Assembly: GCF_002157225.2 (NCBI RefSeq)
Contig: NZ_CP020038.1
Span: 6,406,991-6,470,990 of the forward strand
Length of the DNA stretch: 64,000 nucleotides
Reading direction: 5' to 3'
From: Agarilytica rhodophyticola
GTDB taxonomy: Bacteria; Pseudomonadota; Gammaproteobacteria; Pseudomonadales; Cellvibrionaceae
Of this stretch, positions 1-8,504 are shown piece after piece (the stretch's first letter is position 1; the number at the start of each line of letters is the position of its first letter). The notes beneath the pieces were generated by a model, which saw only the letters and a program-made list of their open reading frames with translations, made no database searches and was not told the DNA's origin. Position numbers and translations under genes: made by a program.

Positions 1-152
1 TATCTAATGGACTAAGTAATCCAGAAATAGCATCCGTTCTTTGTGTTTCAGTGGATAGAATCAAAGAAATAGTCTCATCAATTTTAAAAAAACTAGAAGC
101 AGCTAACCGAACAGAAGCCGTTATGCATGCGTTTAGACTCCATATTATTTAA
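1..152 (+). CDS. C-terminal end of a LuxR/GerE-type HTH regulator (partial)
   Basis: The frame from base 3 is open to a TAA at 150-152 and encodes the last 49 residues of a protein that starts before the window. It reads GLSNPEIASVLCVS, then VDRIKEIVSSILKKLEAANR, then TEAVMHAF. This is the classic GerE/LuxR helix-turn-helix: the scaffold helix 'LSNPEIA', a recognition helix around 'VDRIKEIVSSILKKL', and the conserved 'NRTEAV' end. The receiver or ligand-binding part lies outside the window, so the signal it senses cannot be read. It ends about 240 bp before a strong hairpin terminator. It is the nearest regulator to the two unrecognised accessory genes downstream; any regulatory link to them is only inferred from proximity. 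Confidence 0.85.
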   Translation, partial: SNGLSNPEIASVLCVSVDRIKEIVSSILKKLEAANRTEAVMHAFRLHII

Positions 153-392
153 AGCAATATACTTTCATTATGTCGAAAAAGATATATTCGATACTAATTA
201 GGATAGCTTTTTGACTTAGTGTTGAACAATATTTGCTACTAATTAGCCTACCTGCGGATATTGTGCAAATGACATTACCGATTAATACACACTACTGATT
301 CGTTAACTTATAAGCCTGAGTAGAAAACACTAGCACAGACTAAAAAATAACATCATGCTTATTTTTTAAATTACAATAACTAACCGGAAACT

Positions 393-425
393 AGAAGCAC
401 TTTACAAAAGTGCTTCTCTTTTATT
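393..425 (+). terminator. Rho-independent terminator after the LuxR-type gene
   Basis: A perfect 11-bp stem (AGAAGCACTTT / AAAGTGCTTCT) with a 3-base loop is followed by CTTTTATTATT. It lies about 240 bp downstream of the LuxR-type stop codon. Confidence 0.75.
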
Positions 426-882
426 ATTCATTCAAAAAATTTCGCACTTACAACTAATTTAAAACACGAAATCTAACATTAAACAATCTAGTAAAAATTA
501 ATTTTTGCTCTTTTTCCTGTTAATTTTTTGTTAACTTTTTATTAACCTTATATTAATTTTATATTTCTGGGAAATTACAAAGGTTATTTTTCGATTTAAT
601 TATCGTCCATATCTAACCAATTGGCGCCAATGAATGGGTATGTATTACGACATTCCAATTCTAAAAAACAAATTTTTAAAAAAGCAATAGTTTGTGTTTT
701 TTTCTTATCTTTTTTCATTTTTTTGTAGGATGAACTTACTTTAAATTAGTTCGACTTACACATTAAATTCGTCCCTACGAGAAAGCTCTTAGTAATTTAA
801 TTAATTTTCCAAAAAGACCTTTGAATCATTCCAATAGGTTGTGCCTTCTATTTGTAAATAATTTAAATGGAAATTGTGTCTT
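426..882. other. AT-rich intergenic region, probable promoter region of the next gene
   Basis: About 450 bp with no convincing coding frame, made of T- and A-rich runs. The only structured element I see is the 10-bp palindrome TTGGCGCCAA at 621-630. Promoter boxes cannot be assigned with confidence because many AT-rich hexamers would fit. Confidence 0.5.
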
Positions 883-3807
883 ATGAAATTTAATATCGCA
901 CACTTAAAAAATTGGGTTCCATCAAACACTAGAGAATCTTCATCCGAGAAGACATCTATAAATCACCTGCAATTCACCGCATCACGTGATACCAACCCAA
1001 TACTACTTAATCAAAAAAACATAGAATCGCTATATGGTGATCAAGTACTGCGAGATGCTGCCCGAGATATGTCACCAGATAATTTTCGAGACTCAACACG
1101 ACCACCTCCAAATATAAATTCATTATACGGAGATCAAGTGTTACGTGATCCTGCTAGATACATGGCTACAGGTGTATTATTAGATTCGGCGCGCCCAAAA
1201 AATAATGATCCGGAAAAAACTAAAATGCTCAATACAAAGGTTTTAAAAGATGCTGGGATTGACCCTAAAGAATACAGCTCATCTTTTCTAAAATCCGAAG
1301 CTTTATTCCAAGCATTTAAATCCAATGATTATATTATAGCAGGCAGTTCAATCAGCGATAGTAAAAAAACAGATATTCGTATTCTGGTAGATGAGCTTAA
1401 TGAGAAATTTATTCAAGGGAAACCTTTAAAACCCGATATAAATTTAATGAAGAAAGAGCAACTCAGCCCTAGGATGATAAAGCTAGCAGATACACTCAGA
1501 AACGCAGGAAGTAAACATGCTGAAAAATTAGATAACGTCATATCTCATATGCAGAGTGAATCACTAGACGATAAACAAGCAAACAGAGAAGTTATTGAAG
1601 CTTTAAGCGGTATTATTGATGAGTCAAAATCAAAAAACGCACCCCCGGAGTTAAGGGCTATGAGAAATAGCCTAGTTGCTCTTCAAGACCATATGACAGC
1701 CAATATGTTAAAGGCAACCAAAGAGGATATCAAACAAGCCCTCATAAAACAACTTAAGCATTTGGAGCAGCCCGGGGCGGCGAATCTTACCGCTGCAGAA
1801 TTCGTCATAGATATTCCCACCGCCGCTCCAGCTATTTCCGTTAGTATTGGTGTAGATAATATGCATGCATTTGAAACGCAAAATTATCTGACTATTCTTG
1901 AATCAAAAAAAACAGGTGTACAGGTAAGTGGGAATTTTGGTTTGCCGAGAAAAATAGGACTTAGCATTGGCGGCAAAGTAACTACGGCAAATGTGAGAGC
2001 TCATCGCAACCTTGAGCAACTAGTTGATGAAAGAGCAGATCAAATCCTTTCTTTATTGGCAAAATCCCCAGCAAAAATGGGTGTGAATGGTCACCGCTTA
2101 GCAAAACTAAGTAATATAATAAAACAACAAAATAACATTCAAAACCGGAGTGATATCTTATCAAAGGAGTTGCAGGAACTAGGTATTCTCTCCGAAGATG
2201 AACAACTAAAAATTCCTCTAGGACATAGAAAGAAATTACCTCAAAGACGGCGCGTAAACACAAAAGAATTTTTTGGCGGCGCTAACGCTTCAGTAATTAA
2301 AAGTAAACTAGGTATTACTGGAGAAGCAAGGATTCTAAAAAAGACATCTAATGAATATGATCGAGAACCTATATTTACAAGTCTTCAAAAAAGACCTGAG
2401 TTTCTTGAGAAAAAAATACAGCAGCATACTTCAGATAGTCTTAACCAACTTAGAGCAGAAAAAAACAAACCAATTAATGAAAGAGCACTCAATGCTCGTA
2501 ATCACAGAGAGGCCGTAAAAAAAGAAATACTCGCGAACCTCGACGTATTACAACAATATACAAGCCATACTCGCGCCAAAGACTCTACACATAACAATAG
2601 TTTATCAACGGCAGAAGCAATGATGAGAAAATCTCTTGGTAGACTTCCTAACAATGTTGATATCGTAAAGAAAAAAGCAATAGAAGGTCAATTAAATACC
2701 AAAGGTAGAACTGAGACTATAGAAAGGCTTACAGTGCGTCATGCAGCTTTAGTTCAATTATATGAAGAAAGTATGAGTAACGAGCTAACCAAGCCTGTAG
2801 AAAACTCTAAACACGATATCAGCGAGAGGCAATTTAAAAAAGCACTGAATAATATTAATGAGCTATTTCGATCTCCTAATATAACAATGAGCAAGAAAAC
2901 CCTCGATGCCCTTCATACCTCAACTCGAGTTATCAATACAGAAGTAGAAGGTATTGGAACACTTGATCTTTCCGCCTTTGGACAAGGTATTACGCTACAG
3001 GTAAGCCATGGAAAAGCAAAGCATTCTGATCCTGTAAAATCAGGACACTCCACAACCTTAGTACTAATGGCAAACGGTGCGCTTACACATAGCTCGATCA
3101 AGAGCATAATAGAAGAGATACGCTCGAAACCCGCTGAAGGAATGAGCGAGCCTGTTTCAGAAGAGGCCGCACAAGAGATGGAGAAATCATTATTACAGGC
3201 AATCGACGGCGGAGCTATAGGAAAATTAGGTGTTGAGGTAATGCTCTGGAAGGGTAAAGTAAGCCACCTAAATGTATTTAGCGAACAAACTCTTGAAATA
3301 GGTGCGGACTTAAGTCTAGCTGGAGGCGCAGCTGCTAAAGCCCGCACTACCCAACGCAATACGTTAATTAATAAGATGGGGAAAAACTCTTTCCACCACC
3401 TTCACCTGCATTTTAACAATCATTTATCGGCTAAGACTATCGACCCATCAGGGAAAACATACGATGAGTTTAGTAAGTCGGCAGATAAGTATAGTGAAAC
3501 ACTATTAGCGAGTCATTTTAGGAAACTACAGAACCCTAACAGTGAACCTAGCAAATATTTACAAGATTTAATAAACGAAAATGAAGAATTATATAAACCA
3601 GAAGACTTACGAAAAATTAAAAATGCTATAGCATCTCTACGCCAACATAGTAAGGGGTTAATGGAAGACAATGTTAAAAACAATGAGGTTAAGAAAAACC
3701 CTAACTACCTCGCAGCAGTTAATGATCTTAGAGATATTTTTTACATATACAACACTAATATTATTGCTGCAGGAAAGAAGGCTAATAGTGAGTTTATGGG
3801 CAACTAA
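883..3807 (+). CDS. Large unrecognised protein with a duplicated N-terminal motif (974 aa)
   Basis: I do not recognise a family. The frame can open at a TTG at 874, but the ATG at 883 (MKFNIAHLKNW) is the more natural start; neither has a strong ribosome binding site. Near the N-terminus a 29-residue unit occurs twice, 31 residues apart: NIESLYGDQVLRDAARDM ending DSTRP, and NINSLYGDQVLRDPARYM ending DSARP (about residues 46-74 and 77-105). The rest is Lys/Glu/Asn-rich and mostly helical, with two glycine-rich, possibly beta-rich stretches (about residues 310-370, 'ISVSIGVDNM'; and about 785-820, 'LEIGADLSLAGGAAAKA'). There is no signal peptide and no clear membrane span. Size, hydrophilic make-up and AT-rich flanks resemble secreted effectors or toxins, but that is inference only. 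Confidence 0.6.
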   Translation: MKFNIAHLKNWVPSNTRESSSEKTSINHLQFTASRDTNPILLNQKNIESLYGDQVLRDAARDMSPDNFRDSTRPPPNINSLYGDQVLRDPARYMATGVLLDSARPKNNDPEKTKMLNTKVLKDAGIDPKEYSSSFLKSEALFQAFKSNDYIIAGSSISDSKKTDIRILVDELNEKFIQGKPLKPDINLMKKEQLSPRMIKLADTLRNAGSKHAEKLDNVISHMQSESLDDKQANREVIEALSGIIDESKSKNAPPELRAMRNSLVALQDHMTANMLKATKEDIKQALIKQLKHLEQPGAANLTAAEFVIDIPTAAPAISVSIGVDNMHAFETQNYLTILESKKTGVQVSGNFGLPRKIGLSIGGKVTTANVRAHRNLEQLVDERADQILSLLAKSPAKMGVNGHRLAKLSNIIKQQNNIQNRSDILSKELQELGILSEDEQLKIPLGHRKKLPQRRRVNTKEFFGGANASVIKSKLGITGEARILKKTSNEYDREPIFTSLQKRPEFLEKKIQQHTSDSLNQLRAEKNKPINERALNARNHREAVKKEILANLDVLQQYTSHTRAKDSTHNNSLSTAEAMMRKSLGRLPNNVDIVKKKAIEGQLNTKGRTETIERLTVRHAALVQLYEESMSNELTKPVENSKHDISERQFKKALNNINELFRSPNITMSKKTLDALHTSTRVINTEVEGIGTLDLSAFGQGITLQVSHGKAKHSDPVKSGHSTTLVLMANGALTHSSIKSIIEEIRSKPAEGMSEPVSEEAAQEMEKSLLQAIDGGAIGKLGVEVMLWKGKVSHLNVFSEQTLEIGADLSLAGGAAAKARTTQRNTLINKMGKNSFHHLHLHFNNHLSAKTIDPSGKTYDEFSKSADKYSETLLASHFRKLQNPNSEPSKYLQDLINENEELYKPEDLRKIKNAIASLRQHSKGLMEDNVKNNEVKKNPNYLAAVNDLRDIFYIYNTNIIAAGKKANSEFMGN

Positions 3808-3899
3808 TAAATAAGCAAATAAATTTATCCATTAAATTTAAAAAATAAATTTAGAAAGAAAACTTAGTATCTTACGCAATAAAGCAAGGAAGCTTTGTT

Positions 3900-3929
3900 A
3901 TAAAATTTGGCCAAACCAATTTTATTTTT
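3900..3929 (+). terminator. Probable terminator after the 974-aa gene
   Basis: ATAAAATT(T)GG, loop CCAAA, then CCAATTTTAT forms a 10-bp stem with one bulged base, followed by TTTTG. It sits about 90 bp after the stop codon. Confidence 0.55.
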
Positions 3930-4196
3930 GACAAAGCATTATAGTCATATACTCACTAATAATTTTTCTTTTTTAAAACCCTTCACACACTTAGCCTAAA
4001 TAAATTACATAAAAATTAATTTAAGCGAACTCATCAATAATATTTTCATACCCACATTAGGGAGGCGACCGAGCTTAGCTTATGCAGAAGTAAATACGAT
4101 GAATATACATTTCACATCGTAGATTTGCTAAATGCTGTCAGTAGCAACGTGGCCAGTAGTATTTAAAAATCACTCACTTACAAGAAGACAATGATT
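3930..4196. other. Intergenic region upstream of the hendecad-repeat gene
   Basis: About 270 bp of mostly AT-rich sequence between a terminator and the next start codon. It presumably carries the promoter of the next gene. A purine-rich AGAAGA at 4183-4188 is the likely ribosome binding site. No other structure seen. Confidence 0.4.
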
Positions 4197-6101
4197 ATGA
4201 CTATATCTAATAAGGCCATGGTCGCTGGTGCTATTACACAGAATTTGCTATCCATTGCAGGTTCAAACCAGCCGTTCACGGACAATAAGGCGAAGATGAT
4301 TCCCACAACGGAAACATTGCGCCAGGAATTGTCAAATACCCACAACGCCATAGATAATTATCTATCAAAAGGTGTAAATTCAAGTGTTGATAACGCCTCA
4401 TTACAAAAAACATTACAGCGCACACATGGTGTTATACAGCAGTTTTTGGACAGACAGTCGGCTAATAAAAATAATCCTAATCAATTTATGGCCCAGTCTT
4501 CTCCTGTTCAAAAAGAAGTGAAAAATGCTTTAAACAGCATGCTTTTTCATGCATTAAAAGACTTAGAGTCAAAGCGACTTATGCAAAACCTAGATGCTTT
4601 ACTCAAGCTTATGATGTTAGCAGCACTCCATCAAAGCGCTCAATCTTCTGGTGCATTTGCCCCTCCCCCTCCTAAGAACATGGGCGTAGAAGGCTTAGAC
4701 GAGAGTGTTAACCTTAGAGGAATGCTGAAAGATTTTAAAAATTTCGCTGTAAATGGTAAAACAGCTGATGGTAAAAAAGTAAAAATTAGAGTTAGCGAAA
4801 AAGACGTCAAGAAATACGGAAGTATGGAAGCTGCGTTAGAACAGAAAATGAAAAAAGCAGGTATTTCAGATCTTTCTGAACTTAAGGATGTTAAGTTAAA
4901 GGGTAAACGTACTGATGGTCTACAAACTCGCTGGATGAAACCACAAGATCTTAATGATATCTCTTCAGGAAAGAAAAAATGGAAAGATGTAAAGCAAAAG
5001 AAAAGAGGTTTCTTTGCGAGAATAGGTAGCTTTTTCAAAGGTATTGGAAAGGGTATCGCCAAAATTGGTAAAGGTATTTGGAACGGCATTAAAGGTATAG
5101 GAAAAGGAATATGGAACGGCATTAAAAGTGTTGGTAAAGCTGTTGTCAACGTTGTTAAAGGTGTCGGAAAAACCATTGTAGGAGCAATAAAAACTGGGGG
5201 GGCTTTCCTCGGTAAATTGTTCAAAGGGGATCTCAAAGGCGCAGGTAACGTTCTAAAAGAAGGTGGTAAGAAGATATGGAATACCGTTAAAGATACGGCT
5301 ATTCGCGTTAAAGATGGTGTCGTGAATTTAGGTAAAGGTGCGTGGAATATCGTTAAAGGTATTGGTAAAGGAGTAGTTGATTTCGCAAAAGGTGGCGCCC
5401 AAGCGATGGGTAAGCTTTTCAAAGGCGACATTGGTGGTGCATTCAATTCCGTATTGGATGGCATGAAAAATCAGTGGTCAACAATGTCTAATGGTTTCAA
5501 AACCGGACTAGGTCAAATGGTCGATGGAACCGCATCCATTGTCTCATCCCCTGTATCCCTTGTAGCAGGTAAAGAAGCGGGCGATTCGGTTGGGAATGTA
5601 GTGAAAAAAACCGGTAACTTCGGAGCTGGCTTCGTCACAGGCGCAGTTGATGGAATGGCAAAAGTCACCGGAGGAACAGCTAATATCGCCAATGGACGCG
5701 GCAGCATTGAAGATAATGTATCAGATATTGTAACAGGAGGGTTTGATGTTGCCACATCCGTCACCGGTGCTGGCGGCGCAATTAAAGGTGTAAAAGGTTT
5801 GAGCAACCTTGGTAAGGCAGGAAAAGCTGGAATGGCTTCGCAAAAAGCAGGTAAAGGTTTTACCTCTGGCGCTAGGGAGCGAATAAGAGTAATAGATGAC
5901 AAGGCCTTGGCCAAAAAACAGGCCAACCAAGGAAAAGCAGGCGAACTCAAAGACAGATATGTGCCTGGTGCAAATAAAAGTCATACCACCCAAAACCTAG
6001 TCTTAAATAAATCGACAAAACTTATTTGGAACGTAAATAATACGTCGGCAGAGCGGGAGCAGAATAACCCACAAACGTCGGCTCCTGTTCAATGGGCTTA
6101 G
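4197..6101 (+). CDS. Unrecognised basic protein with sixteen 11-residue amphipathic repeats (634 aa)
   Basis: No family recognised. An ATG at 4191 lies only two bases after AGAAGA, so the in-frame ATG at 4197 (eight bases away) is preferred. Residues 1-150 look helical and hydrophilic. A Pro patch (APPPPK) follows, then a Lys-rich stretch. From about residue 272 to 447 the sequence parses without gaps into sixteen 11-mers of the form [IVA][WV]N-x-[IV]K-x-[IVG]GKG, for example IWNGIKGIGKG and IWNGIKSVGKA. The C-terminal third is Gly/Val/Ala-rich (VTGGFDVATSVTGAGGAIKG) and ends in a polar tail. An 11-residue period with alternating hydrophobic and Lys faces is typical of long helices lying on membranes (synuclein, perilipin and apolipoprotein class), and Gly/Lys-rich helices also occur in pore-forming peptides. 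No signal peptide is seen. A membrane-active toxin, secreted effector or tape-measure-like protein are all possible. Confidence 0.6.
   Translation: MTISNKAMVAGAITQNLLSIAGSNQPFTDNKAKMIPTTETLRQELSNTHNAIDNYLSKGVNSSVDNASLQKTLQRTHGVIQQFLDRQSANKNNPNQFMAQSSPVQKEVKNALNSMLFHALKDLESKRLMQNLDALLKLMMLAALHQSAQSSGAFAPPPPKNMGVEGLDESVNLRGMLKDFKNFAVNGKTADGKKVKIRVSEKDVKKYGSMEAALEQKMKKAGISDLSELKDVKLKGKRTDGLQTRWMKPQDLNDISSGKKKWKDVKQKKRGFFARIGSFFKGIGKGIAKIGKGIWNGIKGIGKGIWNGIKSVGKAVVNVVKGVGKTIVGAIKTGGAFLGKLFKGDLKGAGNVLKEGGKKIWNTVKDTAIRVKDGVVNLGKGAWNIVKGIGKGVVDFAKGGAQAMGKLFKGDIGGAFNSVLDGMKNQWSTMSNGFKTGLGQMVDGTASIVSSPVSLVAGKEAGDSVGNVVKKTGNFGAGFVTGAVDGMAKVTGGTANIANGRGSIEDNVSDIVTGGFDVATSVTGAGGAIKGVKGLSNLGKAGKAGMASQKAGKGFTSGARERIRVIDDKALAKKQANQGKAGELKDRYVPGANKSHTTQNLVLNKSTKLIWNVNNTSAEREQNNPQTSAPVQWA
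5010..5537 (+). repeat. Coding hendecad repeat array (16 x 33 bp)
   Basis: Sixteen consecutive 11-codon units within the basic protein. The two best copies, around 5073-5138, are also near-identical at DNA level (GGAACGGCATTAAA occurs twice, 33 bp apart), which suggests growth by tandem duplication. Later units have diverged but keep the Gly-Lys and Ile/Val positions. Confidence 0.7.
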
Positions 6102-6241
6102 GTAATATTTAGTACAGACACTAGATCTTATAAAAAGTAAGGGACGATGTAGGCTACCTTTTCAGTAATTAAACTACCATAATATTTATTTAATTATTGA
6201 TGGGGTAGCTAACTAATTTATGTCTCACACCTTGGATATTA

Positions 6242-6259
6242 AGGTCTGCTAACAGACCT
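6242..6259 (-). terminator. Hairpin at the 3' end of the M14 carboxypeptidase gene
   Basis: Perfect 7-bp stem AGGTCTG / CAGACCT with loop CTAA, touching the carboxypeptidase stop codon. There is no strong T-run on either side, so termination is only a suggestion. Confidence 0.35.
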
Positions 6260-7401
6260 CACACTGGTGTAATAGTATTCATTGCTATCAGTAAATCTTC
6301 GCCTAGTTGCTTACAACGACTAGGAGACCACCCAAAAGTATGATCAGGAAGGTTGGCATTATCTTTAAATGGCATTTCCAAAGTACAAGCAAAGCACTTA
6401 AATTCATTGCCCACGGCATTAGAAGCAATAGTTAAGTTAGCTTGCCCTGGTGCATCTTTAGGGTAACCATAAGTATCTTGAAACTCTGGTGTAATTTGCA
6501 TCAAAACACGCTTAAAAGCGTCTTCTAAATCAGCAATCTCCGAGCTGTAATTAGGATTACCCTCTCCACCGGCGATAAAGTTATAGGGTAAAGCTTCATC
6601 ACCATGAATATCTAAATATAGATCTACACCCGTTTCACGCATCTTATTTAAAACCAAATAAACTTCAGGGCTTTTTTCCATACTGGGCGTTGCCCACTCT
6701 CGATTTAAATTAATTCCCGCAGCATTGGTGCGAAGATGACCTCGGTATGAACCATCAGGATTCATATTAGGCACAATATAGAAAACACACTTAGCGAGTA
6801 GGGAGCGCGCAACTCCATCTTCATCATCCAGCAAGCGTTCTAACAAACCTTCAATTAACCACTCGGCCATGGTTTCACCAGGGTGTTGCCTAGCGGTGAT
6901 CCAGACGACTTTCTTCTCCCGTTGTTGAGCTTCTGAATCGTCACTTGCCTCACTTATTTTAAGCAAGGACAGGTCTCGACCATCGAGTGTTTCTCCCAGA
7001 TTTGTTTGCAGGCATTCGTTAAATGTCTGCGCCCAAGCAAGTAAATCTAAATGACGCTCATAACCATAAGGAGCAAAATAAGCATAGTAAGTATTACTAT
7101 ATTCAGGCGTATGGTTAATTGTTAAGGTATCACCATCAAACTCGCAATCAACTCGAAACCACACTTTACGGTCATAAGAAGCCACAGCATGATAATCTTT
7201 CCAACCATCGGGATAAGCAGATGCTCTTAAGTCAACAATGGACATTTTATGTTCAACCATCGCAACTGATTCAAGCTTAAAGTGAAACCATTGGTAAAAA
7301 TCTGATTGATGATCCTTACGAATTGATAGTTTGATATCGGTAGGTGCATCAGCAGCCAACACATTAATGTTACCGCTGTCAAAATTACTGGTTATTTTCA
7401 T
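6259..7401 (-). CDS. M14-family cytosolic-type metallocarboxypeptidase
   Basis: A 380-residue zinc carboxypeptidase of the M14 superfamily, closest in layout to the cytosolic carboxypeptidase (CCP/AGBL-like) subfamily. Residues about 1-130 form the beta-rich N-terminal domain typical of that group (YQWFHFKLESV, then AYFAPYGYERH). The catalytic domain then shows the zinc motif HPGE (ITARQHPGETMAEW), the substrate-binding stretch NPDGSYRGHLRTNAAG with NLNREW, the third zinc ligand in LDIHGDE, and the general-base glutamate in CTLEMPF. There is no signal peptide, so it should act in the cytoplasm, trimming C-terminal residues from peptides or proteins. The bacterial substrates of this subfamily are not well established. 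It is transcribed away from the hendecad gene and is followed by a small hairpin. Confidence 0.88.
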   Translation of the reverse strand: MKITSNFDSGNINVLAADAPTDIKLSIRKDHQSDFYQWFHFKLESVAMVEHKMSIVDLRASAYPDGWKDYHAVASYDRKVWFRVDCEFDGDTLTINHTPEYSNTYYAYFAPYGYERHLDLLAWAQTFNECLQTNLGETLDGRDLSLLKISEASDDSEAQQREKKVVWITARQHPGETMAEWLIEGLLERLLDDEDGVARSLLAKCVFYIVPNMNPDGSYRGHLRTNAAGINLNREWATPSMEKSPEVYLVLNKMRETGVDLYLDIHGDEALPYNFIAGGEGNPNYSSEIADLEDAFKRVLMQITPEFQDTYGYPKDAPGQANLTIASNAVGNEFKCFACTLEMPFKDNANLPDHTFGWSPSRCKQLGEDLLIAMNTITPV

Positions 7402-7506
7402 ATAAATAAGGTGCTTAAGATTTCGATATCGTCAGCATAACATAACTCTAAATTGGCATCTTCGATTAACAGCAAATGGCACATATTTCTTCTTATATCA
7501 TCACCA

Positions 7507-8064
7507 TTAACCATTTACCCAGGCTCTTAGCTTCATGCCTATAGCTGTGCTGTACCCATAAGATTTTGACACTACATTTCTGTTTTTATCTAAAACATAG
7601 TAACTAGGATAGCCTTTTACTTGAAATTGACGCTTCACCTCTTTATTTCCCAGTAAAACGGGTACTTGTAGCTCTTGCTCACCGATAAATTCCGCTACCT
7701 CTTGTGTATTATCATAATCAAGAGCAACAGTAACCACATGAATTTTATCTGTATTCAAACCTTGCAAGTTATCAATACTCATTTTACAAACCCCACACCA
7801 AGGCGCAAAAAAATAGACAAGAGTGGGCTTATCATTTTCAGTAAGTGTTGCTACTTCTCCGGCAAGAGAAGGCAAAGATATATTATCAATTTGAACACTG
7901 CCATCAGTAGATAACATATCCCAGGTTTGCCATATAGTAATACCGGTAAAAACTAAGGCAAAGAATGTAAATTCTTTGACAAAGCGCTTCAACCTCTCTG
8001 TCCAGCCTACTTTTTTTGAATTCACATCAGAGTTTGACAATTCTTTGGGTACAATTTTAGACAT
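7507..8064 (-). CDS. Membrane-anchored thioredoxin-like protein (ScsD/TlpA type)
   Basis: 185 residues. A single N-terminal hydrophobic segment (about residues 32-50, FTFFALVFTGITIWQTW) anchors a thioredoxin fold facing the periplasm. The active site is FFAPWCGVCKMS (CxxC = CGVC). The fold continues through VALDYDNTQEVAEF and the cis-Pro region VKGYPSYYVLD. This pattern fits periplasmic disulfide reductases of the ScsD/TlpA group that receive electrons from a DsbD-like protein. No DsbD- or ScsB-like gene is adjacent. It lies 105 bp upstream of the carboxypeptidase gene on the same strand, so cotranscription is possible. Confidence 0.85.
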   Translation of the reverse strand: MSKIVPKELSNSDVNSKKVGWTERLKRFVKEFTFFALVFTGITIWQTWDMLSTDGSVQIDNISLPSLAGEVATLTENDKPTLVYFFAPWCGVCKMSIDNLQGLNTDKIHVVTVALDYDNTQEVAEFIGEQELQVPVLLGNKEVKRQFQVKGYPSYYVLDKNRNVVSKSYGYSTAIGMKLRAWVNG

Positions 8065-8504
8065 GTAAGGTTCTACTCATACATAAACAATCTCAAGTAT
8101 TTCTCAATAGCAACAAATTAAGCAATATTTAGAAAACCAAAAACACACAAGAATATCATTGCCTATCACAGTTATTGTCAGCCAGAGAGACTCATCATAA
8201 CTGAACTTACCGGTAAAAACATCTAAGCTGCTGATAAATAAAAATACGATAATTTCGTCATTTCAAAACAATAAGAATAACTCATATTAAAAGGTAATTT
8301 TTCAGATCTAAAAACAAACTATTCCGAACTTATCATGAGAGCAGCTAACTAAATTAACAAAAATTAGTTTCTTTTTGTCAGTAGATAATATTTAAAAATT
8401 AATTTTTAACAAAAATAGATTTAGTGCTACCTAGGATAAGGCTCAGTTATCAATAAATACCTTGTGCCTAATTCAATTTACAAACATAACATTGGGATAG
8501 AAAA
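8065..8504. other. Divergent intergenic region upstream of the RiPP precursor
   Basis: 440 bp between the divergent thioredoxin gene and the precursor gene. No coding frame is convincing. It is AT-rich and must hold promoters for both directions, but no box stands out. GGGATAG at 8494-8500 is the likely weak ribosome binding site of the precursor. Confidence 0.45.

Noticed and set aside
4640-5464. Long open minus-strand frame (274 codons) opposite the hendecad-repeat gene
   Set aside because: It is the mirror of a low-complexity Gly/Lys repeat (Pro/Phe/Leu-rich when read backwards), with no binding site or recognisable domain.
5513-5950. Open minus-strand frame opposite the C-terminal third of the same gene
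   Set aside because: Ala/Pro/Thr-rich shadow of a Gly/Val-rich coding region, without independent support.
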